Source: Lachnospiraceae bacterium (lineage in GTDB: Bacteria > Bacillota > Clostridia > Lachnospirales > Lachnospiraceae). From it: DNA of 64,000 nucleotides. Positions 55,506 to 64,000 of this stretch are shown piece after piece. How positions within the stretch are numbered: the stretch's first letter is position 1; every line of letters starts with the position of its first letter. Location of the stretch: assembly GCA_028689655.1 (NCBI GenBank), contig JAQVCT010000001.1:1-64000 (forward strand), given 5' to 3'. The notes beneath the pieces were generated by a model. That model did no database searches, was not told where the DNA came from, and was given only the letters and a program-made list of their open reading frames with translations. The position numbers and the translations under genes were made by a program.

Positions 55506-56609
55506 TCAAAATACATTTTGTATCTCTTCCAGATAAATTGCCACTACCTTCTGACGGTCGAACCGTTCTGCCACATAATCGCGCCCTGCCTGTCCCATAC
55601 GTGCGCGTTCCTCCGCTGTCTTAGATAGCACCAGACGTAATGCTGCTATCAGGGAGCTGCTGCTTTTCGGCTCACATCCGATTCCTGTGATGCCGTCCTG
55701 AAAAGTTTCCTGGCATCCGGGCACTCTGGTGGCAATGACCGGTCTTCCTGTAGCCGCCGCCTCCAATAGTACATTGGACATTCCTTCGCTGTAAGATGGA
55801 TTCATGAAAATATGGCATTTGTTCATGATCTCCTGTGCATCTTCCCGATACCCATAATACCGCAAAATACCCTTTTCTTGCAAGTCCTTTATCCCTGACT
55901 CATATAACCCACGGCAATCCTCCTCGTAAGAACCTGCAATTTCAAATACCACATTGGGATATTCCGCCTTGATCACAGGGGCTGCCTCCAATAATTCCCC
56001 GATTCCCTTAGCCGTCATGATCCGTGTGACATTCAAGATACGGATTTCATTCTCTTCCTCCGGATAAGGTGCATAGGGATGATCTGTGAGACTTACTCCT
56101 GACCCTGGCAGCATTCTCGTCCTGCCATGGATACACCCACGTTTTTTTACGAAATCTCTGTTATATTCATTTTGAAAAAAGACACAGATTGCTTTTTTCA
56201 AAGCAATCTTATAAAGAACCGTAATCACTTTCTGCAGCTTCCCGGGATTCTCAAAAGCAATTCCCAACCCGGTAATATTCACAAGATAAGGAATTCCACA
56301 CAGGCGGCAAGCCATACATCCATAGGTGTTTGGCTTGATGGTGTAAGTCAGTACCACGTCGGGCTTTATTTTTTTCAGTAATCTCACATAATACAGAAAT
56401 AATTTTGCGTCATGAACGGGATTCATACCACGTCTGTCAATAATCGCCGGTATCACTTCACAGCCCAGTGCCTCGATGCGCTCTCTATAATTGCCCGCAG
56501 GCAGCGATATCGTCACGCGAAACCCTTCCTGTACAAATCTCTGTAAGACTTCTTTACGAAAATCATAGAGCCCTGATTCACTGTTGGCCAATATCATGAT
56601 CGTCTTCAT
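55506..56609 (-). CDS. GT4 glycosyltransferase (PglA/CapM-like)
   Basis: Start at 56609 (MKTIMILANSESGLYDFR) because TTGGAGTATTCT precedes it; the reading from 56621 adds four residues. About 367 residues. DFRKEVLQRFVQEGFRV, VLTYTIKPNTYGCMACRL and NITGLGIAFENPGK are the typical N-domain blocks of the PglA/CapM group; SYSEGMSNVLLEAAATG is the E-x7-E donor site. Members add the second sugar to an undecaprenyl-diphosphate-linked amino sugar. Its place beside PglC-like and PglF-like genes supports that role here. Confidence 0.83.
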   Translation of the reverse strand: MKTIMILANSESGLYDFRKEVLQRFVQEGFRVTISLPAGNYRERIEALGCEVIPAIIDRRGMNPVHDAKLFLYYVRLLKKIKPDVVLTYTIKPNTYGCMACRLCGIPYLVNITGLGIAFENPGKLQKVITVLYKIALKKAICVFFQNEYNRDFVKKRGCIHGRTRMLPGSGVSLTDHPYAPYPEEENEIRILNVTRIMTAKGIGELLEAAPVIKAEYPNVVFEIAGSYEEDCRGLYESGIKDLQEKGILRYYGYREDAQEIMNKCHIFMNPSYSEGMSNVLLEAAATGRPVIATRVPGCQETFQDGITGIGCEPKSSSSLIAALRLVLSKTAEERARMGQAGRDYVAERFDRQKVVAIYLEEIQNVF

Positions 56610-56677
56610 AGAATACTCCAATCACATCACATTTATTATACTATCTCTGTTCAAAACCGTTCTCTGTACCAGGCGAA

Positions 56678-57634
56678 CTAACGAATCATGATCTCGTTAT
56701 ACTTCATCATACAAATCCCTTCCTGGTATTCCCCAATGGTGCAGGGATTCTCTTTTCCTGACAGATTCATGAGGATCTGCGCCGGTACATTTACCCCACA
56801 GGCAAAAGCATGGGGATATCCGCCCCCAAATCTGGGGTTTACTTCTGAGATATAATAAGTTCCATTTACTTTAAAGATATCGATATCTATGATTCCTCTA
56901 AATCCCGCACGCTCCACGAATTCACGAATCATGGTGAATAATGCATCATCCTTTATGGACACCGCTTTATCTGTTTCTCCCGCACGCATCTTGATCTTTT
57001 CCTTGATAAAGATCGAAGTGACCTTCCCGGAAAGAAGATCGATATAGACATCCGCGCCGTACTCTGTCCCATCCATATATTCCTGTATCATGAGATCATC
57101 ATACAGTTCAAACAGCAGATCCACTTCCTTTTGACTGTTGACTTTACTGATATTCATGCTGGCACTTCCTCTTACCGGCTTTACGAAGACCGGATAGACT
57201 GCCTTACCATCCTGCACATCCTGGTAAAATGCTTCCTTTTCCACATAGCTTTTGGCTGTTGGGTATCCGTATTTCGTGAGAAGTTCATACATACGATACT
57301 TATCAAAGCAAATCTCCACCAATTCATAATCCGGTACGATGCAGGTGGTTCCCACTGCCCTGAAGGATTCCCTATGCTCCGCCAGCATACTAAGTTCCGG
57401 ATCGATCAGGGATAGCACTCCATCGATCTTTTTCTCCTTACAGATCTCTAATATTCCGTCAATATAGCCCTCTGCATCGATGCGGGGTACGATGACATAT
57501 TCGTCTGCCTCGTAGATAGCCGGTGCCAGATCACTGCAGTCTGTGGCAATGACTTTTCCAGCAGTTCCCACCACACTTTTAAAATATTGTACCACCTTAT
57601 CGCGGGTTCCCGCGCTCAATATAAGGATATTCAT
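56678..57634 (-). CDS. ATP-grasp ligase (carbamoyl-phosphate-synthase-like)
   Basis: A 318-residue protein. Pre-ATP-grasp part ILILSAGTRDKVVQYF; ATP-binding part VFVKPVRGSASMNISKV and MIQEYMDGTEYGADVY; metal-binding end ISEVNPRFGGGYPHAF. Such stand-alone ATP-grasp proteins in glycan loci join a carboxyl group to an amine or similar, for example amino acid-sugar amides, but their substrates are rarely known. The uronic acids from the neighbouring dehydrogenase are a possible carboxyl donor. A 128-base gap lies downstream of it, before the sugar transferase gene, with two copies of CATTGATA. Confidence 0.75.
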   Translation of the reverse strand: MNILILSAGTRDKVVQYFKSVVGTAGKVIATDCSDLAPAIYEADEYVIVPRIDAEGYIDGILEICKEKKIDGVLSLIDPELSMLAEHRESFRAVGTTCIVPDYELVEICFDKYRMYELLTKYGYPTAKSYVEKEAFYQDVQDGKAVYPVFVKPVRGSASMNISKVNSQKEVDLLFELYDDLMIQEYMDGTEYGADVYIDLLSGKVTSIFIKEKIKMRAGETDKAVSIKDDALFTMIREFVERAGFRGIIDIDIFKVNGTYYISEVNPRFGGGYPHAFACGVNVPAQILMNLSGKENPCTIGEYQEGICMMKYNEIMIR

Positions 57635-57762
57635 ACGCTCTGATCTCCTAACTGACTGCTCGTTTTTTTATTTTCACGCTTATCTTATCATTCTTGCTTT
57701 ACTGTTTTCTTCTATTATCAATGTTATATCAATGTCAACTGTTCGTTATTCATTGTTAGTGA

Positions 57763-58425
57763 TTAGCCTCTCTGGTCCTTGTCTGTCTTCGGATCTTCCT
57801 CCGCCTGTGCCATCTGTGCCTTGCGGATCTCCGCAAAATTACCCTCCGCCTGATTGGTGTCCTCCGCCACGTTGGACGGTGTCAGTGCCACCTGCACAGT
57901 CTTTAGGAGAATCTTACAGTCATTGAGAAATGTAATGTGCTCCACATATTCCACATCCTTCTCAAAACGTTTGTCCCAGGACAGATAATTGCGACCGCTG
58001 ACCTGTGCAAGTCCCGTGAGTCCCGGACGCACAGAGTGCCGCTGACGTTCCCGCTCTGTATAGTAAGGCAGATAACTTACCAGTAATGGTCTGGGACCAA
58101 TGAGACTCATATCTCCCACGAAAATATTCCATAATTCCGGCAATTCATCCAGACTGGTGGCACGTAGAAACTTACCAAAGGAGGTAAGCCTTTCGTGATC
58201 CGGCAAGAGACTCCCCTGTTCATCCCTCTTATCCGTCATGGTGCGAAACTTCTTCAACGTGAAGATCTTCTCATGAAGTCCTGGCCGCTCCTGACGAAAC
58301 AAAATGGGGCTTCCCAATTTCGTCCGCACTAAAATGGCTAAAATCAAATAGACCGGGCTTAGTATGAAAAGCCCGGCTCCCGACAGCATAATATCAAACA
58401 GCCTTTTGATAAATCTTCGATACAT
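57763..58425 (-). CDS. PglC-type undecaprenyl-phosphate sugar phosphotransferase
   Basis: A 220-residue monotopic phosphoglycosyl transferase. One N-terminal re-entrant hydrophobic segment (LFDIMLSGAGLFILSPVYLI), then LFRQERPGLHEKIFTLKKFRTM, TSLDELPELWNIFVGDMSLI, GPRPLL, and VRPGLTGLAQVSGRN. The D-E pair in SLDELP is the catalytic dyad. The short form (no extra N-terminal helices) is like PglC, which moves phospho-diNAcBac to undecaprenyl phosphate. It probably starts the repeat unit. The C-tail (about 185-220) is charged and non-conserved. Confidence 0.87.
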   Translation of the reverse strand: MYRRFIKRLFDIMLSGAGLFILSPVYLILAILVRTKLGSPILFRQERPGLHEKIFTLKKFRTMTDKRDEQGSLLPDHERLTSFGKFLRATSLDELPELWNIFVGDMSLIGPRPLLVSYLPYYTERERQRHSVRPGLTGLAQVSGRNYLSWDKRFEKDVEYVEHITFLNDCKILLKTVQVALTPSNVAEDTNQAEGNFAEIRKAQMAQAEEDPKTDKDQRG

Positions 58426-58450
58426 ATGTCTACTCCATCTGTTATTTTAT

Positions 58451-58521
58451 AACGATGCAGCACCTCATGGCAGCATCGTTTTTACCATTATATTACAGTA
58501 GAGATTCAAAAGCTACTGTAA
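58451..58521. repeat. Two inverted repeats in the gap before the sugar transferase
   Basis: AACGATGC (58451-58458) with GCATCGTT (58473-58480), then TTACAGTA (58493-58500) with TACTGTAA (58514-58521). The first hairpin is followed by a run of T only on the plus strand; on the minus strand it is followed by ATAAAATAAC. These may pause or attenuate minus-strand transcription into the sugar transferase gene, or stop antisense transcripts. Confidence 0.6.
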
Positions 58522-58522
58522 A

Positions 58523-60391
58523 CTATTTCTTTGGAACATAGGTGGGTACGATCTCCTGAATGAGGGTACGCACATTGTCGTCCTCTTCCTCCACCGCATC
58601 CTTCAACTTCTTCAGATGGCAGAAAAATTCTGTCTCATCGATCTCAATGGGCTTTCCAATATGAATAAGTTTATTGGCTGTCTCCTGAAGTCCTTCCTCG
58701 TCCATGAGTAATTCCTCATACAATTTTTCCCCCGGGCGCAGACCGGTAAACTTGATCTCGATATCCTCACCCAGCTTCAAGCCCGACAGGCGGATGAGAT
58801 TCTTGGCAAGATCCAGGATCTTCACAGGTTCTCCCATATCCAGCACAAAGATCTCTCCGCCTTTCGCGTAGGTACCTGCCTGTAATACCAGGGATACTGC
58901 CTCAGGAATCGTCATAAAATAGCGAATGATATTAGGGTCTGTAACTGTGACAGGTCCGCCCGCCTCGATCTGTTTCTTGAATAGTGGAATGACACTTCCG
59001 TTGCTACCCAGCACATTTCCGAAACGGACTGCCACAAATTCAGTCTCATAATGTCTGTTAAAGATCTGAATGATCATCTCGCAGAGTCTCTTGGATGCTC
59101 CCATGATATTGGTGGGATTTACTGCCTTATCCGTGGAGATCATAACGAACTTTTTGGCTCCATAGAAAGCAGCTGCCTGAACAGTCTTCCAGGTACCGAA
59201 TACATTGTTTTTGATTGCTTCATTTGGGCTGTCCTCCATAAGGGGAACATGCTTATGTGCCGCCGCATGATATACAATATCCGGGTGATAGGTCTGAAAT
59301 ACCCAATTAATGCGATTGGTATTACGGACCGACCCGATGAGCACCACCAGATCCAGCTCCGGATACCTGGTTCGCAGTTCCTGCTGGATATCATAGACAC
59401 TGTTCTCATAAATGTCAAAAAGAATCAACTGCCTGGGCTTATGCCCCGCCACCTGTCTGGCAATCTCACTGCCGATGGAACCGCCGCCGCCTGTTACCAT
59501 GACGACTTTTCCCTTTACATATTCCAGGATCGCATCCAGATCCACTGCGATGGATTCTCTGCCAAGGAGATCCTCCACCTCCACGTCACGGAGCTTGCTG
59601 ACATCTACCTCTCCATTTACCAACTGATACATGCCCGGCAGCGTCCTGAGCTTACACTCTGTTTCCTGGCAGATCTGTAAGATTTCTTTGATGGTCTTCT
59701 GGGAAACTGCCGGCATGGCGATAAAGATCTCATTGATATCGTAGAAATTCGCCATCTCCACGATCTTATCCCTGCCCCCTACTACCTTAATACCTTGTAC
59801 AAAGCTTCCCCATTTCTGAGGATTGTCATCTATGACACATTTAATCACCATACGGCTGTAATTACTGCTGACGATCTCTTTGATTATGGCATTTCCGGCA
59901 TCTCCAGCCCCTATGATCATGACACGAATGCCATTTTTCTTATTATTCTGTTTGTGTTTCAGTCCTCTCACGAATCGATAGGAAAAACGATTCACAAACG
60001 TAAACATCAGCAGGAATCCTGCATTGGTAAAGTAATAACTTCTGGGTACCAGGTTTCCGGTAAAGGAAAGACCAAGTCCCTCCAGTGCAGACGCAATGAG
60101 GCAGGCAATGAAGATATTCTGCATCTCCGTAATACCAGCAAACATCCACAGACTGTGATACAGTCTGAAAATATAAAAAATCACTATAGTGATCAATACG
60201 GTAGCCGGCATAAATACTTTAATGGATTCCAGGAAATGGGGGGCGATCTCATCATAACGCAGATCATATCGAATCATTAAAGCCATGAGGGATGACAGAC
60301 ACGCCGCCACCACATCGTATGCCACCAGAAATAATCTTCTGGATACCAGCTTTGAATTGATACGTTTCAATTTTTCTTCTAAGGTTGTCAT
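58523..60391 (-). CDS. Membrane UDP-GlcNAc 4,6-dehydratase (PglF/WbpM/CapD-like)
   Basis: A 622-residue protein. Four N-terminal membrane segments (about 20-140), a first Rossmann domain (IIGAGDAGNAII, 160-171), and a catalytic SDR domain with VTGGGGSIGSEIARQV (299-314) and STDKAVNPTNIMGASKR (419-435). There the usual catalytic tyrosine is methionine, as in PglF/WbpM. Product: UDP-4-keto-6-deoxy-HexNAc, the entry to bacillosamine, QuiNAc or FucNAc. No PglE-type aminotransferase or PglD-type acetyltransferase is in the window. Begins 1 base after the ligase-like gene ends. Confidence 0.87.
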   Translation of the reverse strand: MTTLEEKLKRINSKLVSRRLFLVAYDVVAACLSSLMALMIRYDLRYDEIAPHFLESIKVFMPATVLITIVIFYIFRLYHSLWMFAGITEMQNIFIACLIASALEGLGLSFTGNLVPRSYYFTNAGFLLMFTFVNRFSYRFVRGLKHKQNNKKNGIRVMIIGAGDAGNAIIKEIVSSNYSRMVIKCVIDDNPQKWGSFVQGIKVVGGRDKIVEMANFYDINEIFIAMPAVSQKTIKEILQICQETECKLRTLPGMYQLVNGEVDVSKLRDVEVEDLLGRESIAVDLDAILEYVKGKVVMVTGGGGSIGSEIARQVAGHKPRQLILFDIYENSVYDIQQELRTRYPELDLVVLIGSVRNTNRINWVFQTYHPDIVYHAAAHKHVPLMEDSPNEAIKNNVFGTWKTVQAAAFYGAKKFVMISTDKAVNPTNIMGASKRLCEMIIQIFNRHYETEFVAVRFGNVLGSNGSVIPLFKKQIEAGGPVTVTDPNIIRYFMTIPEAVSLVLQAGTYAKGGEIFVLDMGEPVKILDLAKNLIRLSGLKLGEDIEIKFTGLRPGEKLYEELLMDEEGLQETANKLIHIGKPIEIDETEFFCHLKKLKDAVEEEDDNVRTLIQEIVPTYVPKK

Positions 60392-60392
60392 C

Positions 60393-62954
60393 TTATTTCT
60401 CCAAGTCTACTTTCGTGATCAATGGCATGATCATCAGTAAAAATACAAATCCCAGCGGAATGGTGGGTCTGAATACATATTCTACCATACTGGATATACC
60501 AAAGGTAGCAAATATTGCCAATGGAAGCAATGCATATCGGTCGTTCTCTTTTCTCCTGGAATAATACCAGATACTTCGAAAACCCAATATCACATACAAT
60601 AAGAAGAATACCACTCCTGTCACAATACCGCAATCATATGCCATCTGTAAAAAGGAATTATGGGCATGGACAAAGCTATGTCCATCCTCCGTCTCCAACC
60701 CTATGACCGGATGTCCCGTAAGGTTCAGGTGTTTCAGATACGCTTTGTAGGTATCCATACGTCCGTTGGAATAATCAGGATTGTCTATGGTATATTCATC
60801 GCCATAGTCATCCACATAGGTAAGCTTATCTCCATCCACCGATACGCCATTTTCTGTGAGGGTATCCTGACCGCTCTGGGACATGGTAGAATCTCCGGAT
60901 GTATTATTATCTTTTGCCTCTTCCAGTACTTCCTCTACTGTTTTACCAGACTGTGTAACAAAGTTCAAGTCTGTCTTGCCAAGCATTCTTTCATTGGACA
61001 CGCCCAGCACTTTCTCAATGGTAATATAACGGAAAGAATCCACCGGTTCCCCCACACGGATCGAGTCCTGAAATTCTTCTCCCACATAGATCGTTGGTCT
61101 GTTCACCAATGCCGGTATGGTGCGGCTGGCCGTATAAGTGATTGGAATACAGCATACCACTGCAATCAGCGCATAGAGCAGGAACCGCACGGGATGCAGT
61201 TTTTTCTTCTGTTCTTTATAATATTTTTTGTTACATAGAATATAGACCACACATGTGGCAATATACACCACAACGCAGCTTACCATACCCGTCCTGGATA
61301 AGCTTAAAAATTCATACCCACAGGCAAGTCCCATGAGTAATAGTTCTTTCCATACATTGCTAAACTTCGTGGATTTCTCGAACTTTGCCAGATATCTGCA
61401 CAATGCCACCGCAAATACCATTCCCAGATAGACTGCCGTCACTGTAACCGTCATAAATACACCGGAATAACGTACCATGGTGTAATAATGATAAGGGCGG
61501 TACAACAATGCCTGCAGCGTGGTGATCACAAAGGAAAACAGGATTCCATTGGCAATATTCCCCAGGATCTGCTCTGTCTGCTGACTATTTTTCGGTCGTA
61601 TATAAAACAGCGTGAAAGGAACTACAATGGCCACTTCCCAGATATTATTATTTCTGAACACCAGTAGGAGTACGAAAAATACAACTGTGAGAGCCGCTAA
61701 CGGCAAGTTAAATCTTGCTGCCTTCCTGTGTGCCAGGTTATATGATGTAGAAATAAAGATTAATCCTGCGGTGGCCCACATAAGTGCTGTCCGCACTGCT
61801 GTCTGAAAAGGTTCTCCCTGTCCCACAAAAGATCTGCTGTAAAAAAATACCATGAGTCCCGCAGCAATCACATAGATCAGATTCCAAAGATTGCACAGTT
61901 CCCTCCCGGTAAACATGGTGATCCCTGCCAATGCAAAGAAAATGCACATCTGTCGAATTGCTAATCCCTGGGCATAATTCGACCCTGCATTCACAAAGTC
62001 CACGCAGGCCAAAATTGCCATGCCCCAGAACACCACCTGCAGATACTGTGGCAGCTTCCCCGTGAGCCATGAGTGCCAGGATTCCTTATTCATAAAAGTA
62101 ATGCGGTTCCAAAGATCTGTCACCGATATTCGTGTAATACCATATCCCACTGCCAGTGCTGTCAGGAGCGTCCCTATGGATAGCACGGTGTTTTCTATAA
62201 CGTAGGCACTGAATAAATGTTCTATGATAATCAACCGTAATGCATGGATCGTTCCCATAGCAAGATAAGTGATTCCAAACAGATGACATACCTGATCCAC
62301 TGTCATCTCTTTCAGGCAGATCCTACTGCCCCTTCTGGTACACACCACAAGCGCACCGCACAGAAGTAACCCAATCAAAACGATGATGCCATCATAAGCG
62401 ATCACTCTCTTCGCACTCAGCGGTTCTTCATACTGATAGGCGGCTATCACATGACTTTCTGGAAGCTCCTGGAGGGCATAGTACATCCTGCCACTGTCTC
62501 CAATGGACTCACTGTCCTCATCCGTGGCATAACAGACAGAGAACGTGGTGTCATTGTAGATAAATTCATAGTAATATGGCTGTCCAGCCACAACATCCTG
62601 ATCTAAATGAAATGTGTAGCTTGCAATGCCAGGGCTCTCATTGAAGCGTTTTCCTGTCTCACACATCACATTCAATGCGGCATCATATAAGCGAAGTTTA
62701 AATAACCCTGTGGAACTTCCCAGGGAATCTACCATCACCGTAATAGAATGCAGTCTGTTCTGAGAAGGAATAAACTCCTGCAATACTTTATTTTCATCCA
62801 GCACAACACCCGTCTCAGAGTAAGTGTTGGTCACCACCTGATTCGTTATCTTTGTCTGAAATACATTCCCTGGCCAAATTGATAACATTATCGCTACGCA
62901 AACTGTTATAATTAGAACCAGCAGTGCTTTGTTCAATGGAATTTTCTTATTCAA
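60393..62954 (-). CDS. O-antigen ligase/polymerase-like membrane protein with extra N-terminal domain
   Basis: An 853-residue protein. One N-terminal helix, an extracytoplasmic beta-rich region (about residues 35-185), then about 12 membrane segments. The large late loop (about 630-760) ends in GHSFVHAHNSFLQMAYDCG, the H-x-H-N-S-F motif of the Wzy_C/WaaL family. It should polymerise glycan repeats or ligate them to an acceptor such as protein, lipid or peptidoglycan. About twice the usual size of WaaL. A separate Wzy-like gene exists at 18024-19199. Confidence 0.8.
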   Translation of the reverse strand: MNKKIPLNKALLVLIITVCVAIMLSIWPGNVFQTKITNQVVTNTYSETGVVLDENKVLQEFIPSQNRLHSITVMVDSLGSSTGLFKLRLYDAALNVMCETGKRFNESPGIASYTFHLDQDVVAGQPYYYEFIYNDTTFSVCYATDEDSESIGDSGRMYYALQELPESHVIAAYQYEEPLSAKRVIAYDGIIVLIGLLLCGALVVCTRRGSRICLKEMTVDQVCHLFGITYLAMGTIHALRLIIIEHLFSAYVIENTVLSIGTLLTALAVGYGITRISVTDLWNRITFMNKESWHSWLTGKLPQYLQVVFWGMAILACVDFVNAGSNYAQGLAIRQMCIFFALAGITMFTGRELCNLWNLIYVIAAGLMVFFYSRSFVGQGEPFQTAVRTALMWATAGLIFISTSYNLAHRKAARFNLPLAALTVVFFVLLLVFRNNNIWEVAIVVPFTLFYIRPKNSQQTEQILGNIANGILFSFVITTLQALLYRPYHYYTMVRYSGVFMTVTVTAVYLGMVFAVALCRYLAKFEKSTKFSNVWKELLLMGLACGYEFLSLSRTGMVSCVVVYIATCVVYILCNKKYYKEQKKKLHPVRFLLYALIAVVCCIPITYTASRTIPALVNRPTIYVGEEFQDSIRVGEPVDSFRYITIEKVLGVSNERMLGKTDLNFVTQSGKTVEEVLEEAKDNNTSGDSTMSQSGQDTLTENGVSVDGDKLTYVDDYGDEYTIDNPDYSNGRMDTYKAYLKHLNLTGHPVIGLETEDGHSFVHAHNSFLQMAYDCGIVTGVVFFLLYVILGFRSIWYYSRRKENDRYALLPLAIFATFGISSMVEYVFRPTIPLGFVFLLMIMPLITKVDLEK

Positions 62955-62998
62955 TCTGATACCTCTTTATCTGCTATCACTATTTTCTATCCTAGATT

Positions 62999-63943
62999 CT
63001 ATCTCTCTGCAGGTTCTGTCTCATTCACCGTCTCACGAATCACATACTGTGGCGCATTGTTCATACAGATATAGATTCTGCCTATATATTCCCCAATTAG
63101 ACCCAGCATAATCATGAGCATACCACCGATGAACATCATGGCTGCCATGGTAGAACTAAACCCTGCCGGTACCAGGGGATTCATCATCCTCTTTATAATG
63201 GTATAGATGCCATAGGCAAATCCCACAGTTGCACACAGACAGCCCGCAACGGTTGCCATTCGCAGCGGTTTGATGGAAAATGCCGTAAATCCGTTAAACC
63301 ATAGTCCCATCAATTTGCCAAGCGTATATCCTGAGTTGCCAATTTCCCGCTCTCTGTGCTGTACCACCACATTTTCGATATTCTTCGTGGCACGAAGTAC
63401 CAGGCCAATCACATAGGGATATGAGTTCTCATACCGGATCATCTCATCCACCACGAACCTCCGCACCGCAAAATAGCTGGATATATACAACTCTTTCGGC
63501 TTTCCCAACATATAGCGCGTCATCAGTTCGTTCGTCTTACTGCCCATGTTTCTAAACAGGGAATGTTGCTTATGTAAATACTTTGCATAAACAGCATCTG
63601 CACCGGCTTCAATTTTCTCCAATAATTTTCCCACTTCATCTGCTGGGGTCTGTCCATCATCATCCAGACATACTACGATATCTCCCCTGCACCAGTGGAA
63701 CCCAGCCATAAGTGCTGCATGCTGACCAAAATTTCTGGCGAGGTTGATTCCTTTTATATTGTTATCAGTCTCACATATTTTTCGAATTACCTGAAATGTA
63801 TCATCCGGTGAAGCATCATTCACAAGGATTACTTCATACTCATATTCCTGCATCGTTTTCATGGTATTCCGCACTTCATCTACTACTTTTTCTATAGTCA
63901 GTTCCGAACGGTAACATGGAATTACAAAGCTTACTAATTTCAT
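62999..63943 (-). CDS. GtrB/ArnC-like polyprenyl-phosphate glycosyltransferase (GT2)
   Basis: Start at 63943 (MKLVSFVIPCYRSE): AGGAAGGGAAATAGAC is the ribosome site and sits inside the longer reading from 63964. About 314 residues. GT-A domain with FVIPCYRSEL, VILVNDASPDDTF and IVVCLDDDGQTPADE (D-D-D), then two C-terminal membrane segments (about 225-300) and GLIGEYIGRIYICMNN, the hallmark of GtrB/DPM1-like enzymes. They load a sugar on undecaprenyl phosphate for GT-C enzymes, of which this window has many. Confidence 0.87.
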   Translation of the reverse strand: MKLVSFVIPCYRSELTIEKVVDEVRNTMKTMQEYEYEVILVNDASPDDTFQVIRKICETDNNIKGINLARNFGQHAALMAGFHWCRGDIVVCLDDDGQTPADEVGKLLEKIEAGADAVYAKYLHKQHSLFRNMGSKTNELMTRYMLGKPKELYISSYFAVRRFVVDEMIRYENSYPYVIGLVLRATKNIENVVVQHREREIGNSGYTLGKLMGLWFNGFTAFSIKPLRMATVAGCLCATVGFAYGIYTIIKRMMNPLVPAGFSSTMAAMMFIGGMLMIMLGLIGEYIGRIYICMNNAPQYVIRETVNETEPAER

Positions 63944-63947
63944 CTGT

Positions 63948-64000
63948 CTATTTCCCTTCCTCATTAACGATTGCCATCAATAACATGTCACGATAAGAGC
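63948..64000 (-). CDS. 3' end of an unidentified upstream gene
   Basis: Only the last 16-17 codons are present (reading SYRDMLLMAIVNEEGK then TAG at 63950-63948). The end contains the ribosome binding site of the GtrB-like gene, so the two are likely in one operon. The product is not recognisable from so little sequence. Confidence 0.4.
   Translation of the reverse strand, partial: SYRDMLLMAIVNEEGK

Noticed and set aside
57712..57738. Promoter with perfect TTGACA (57738-57733) before the sugar transferase gene region
   Set aside because: The nearest -10 candidate (TAATAG) is only 15 bases away and it lies inside the gap downstream of the ATP-grasp start direction; spacing is too short to support it.
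1..64000. Insertion sequence or phage genes
   Set aside because: No transposase, integrase or phage-like protein was found in any reading frame with domain support, despite the mosaic look of the locus.

Overview
The window is one large surface-polysaccharide (capsule or exopolysaccharide) region from a low-to-moderate GC Gram-positive anaerobe. The best guess is a Lachnospiraceae-type gut Clostridia. Reasons: strong AGGAGG-type ribosome binding sites, YfhO, CotH and DUF6020 membrane proteins, PglK-like ABC flippases, and long chains of same-strand genes with 1-4 base overlaps. Species is not assignable by eye. No rRNA, tRNA, transposase or CRISPR array was seen, and no gap between genes exceeds 300 bases.

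Layout. All genes but one lie on the minus strand, so transcription runs from high to low coordinates. (1) 63.9-53.1 kb is the core unit: a GtrB-like polyprenyl-phosphate sugar synthase, an O-antigen ligase/polymerase-like protein, a PglF/CapD-type 4,6-dehydratase, a PglC-type phosphoglycosyl transferase, an ATP-grasp ligase, a GT4 enzyme, and a WbpO/WbpP-like pair expected to make UDP-HexNAcA. It ends at a clear hairpin terminator (53018-53057). (2) 53.0-39.5 kb holds a formyltransferase-like gene, a DUF2334 deacetylase, several GT4 enzymes, YfhO, an interrupted CotH gene, a NodB-like protein and an asparagine synthase. (3) 39.5-34.7 kb holds a compact FkbH + acyl carrier protein + MBOAT + SGNH cassette, predicted to load a small acid on a carrier and move it onto the glycan outside the cell. 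(4) 34.6-10.1 kb is an accessory block: a second asparagine synthase, two GT11-like fucosyltransferases, two ABC flippases, GT17, DUF5672, GT2, GT4 and polysialyltransferase-like enzymes, several GT-C-type membrane proteins and a Wzy-like polymerase. A 58-bp tandem repeat with two hairpins per unit lies at 25243-25358, and an internal promoter precedes the second flippase. (5) 10.1-8.9 kb is a lone plus-strand glycosyltransferase, convergent with the block on its right. (6) 8.8 kb to the left edge is a separate minus-strand unit of four polytopic membrane proteins leading into the 5' end of an rfbH-like 3,6-dideoxyhexose gene.

How they work together (inference). The PglC-type enzyme starts a lipid-linked oligosaccharide on undecaprenyl phosphate. 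The cytoplasmic GT2/GT4/GT11/GT17 enzymes extend it and the ABC proteins flip it. Wzy/ligase-like proteins polymerise or attach it. GT-C membrane proteins, fed by the GtrB-like enzyme, add side sugars outside. Amidation (asparagine synthases), N-formylation, deacetylation, fucosylation and O-acylation decorate it. The most unusual items are the FkbH-ACP-MBOAT-SGNH cassette, a trigger-factor/FKBP-like domain fused to a polytopic membrane protein at 179-2869, and an amber codon inside the membrane anchor of the CotH gene.
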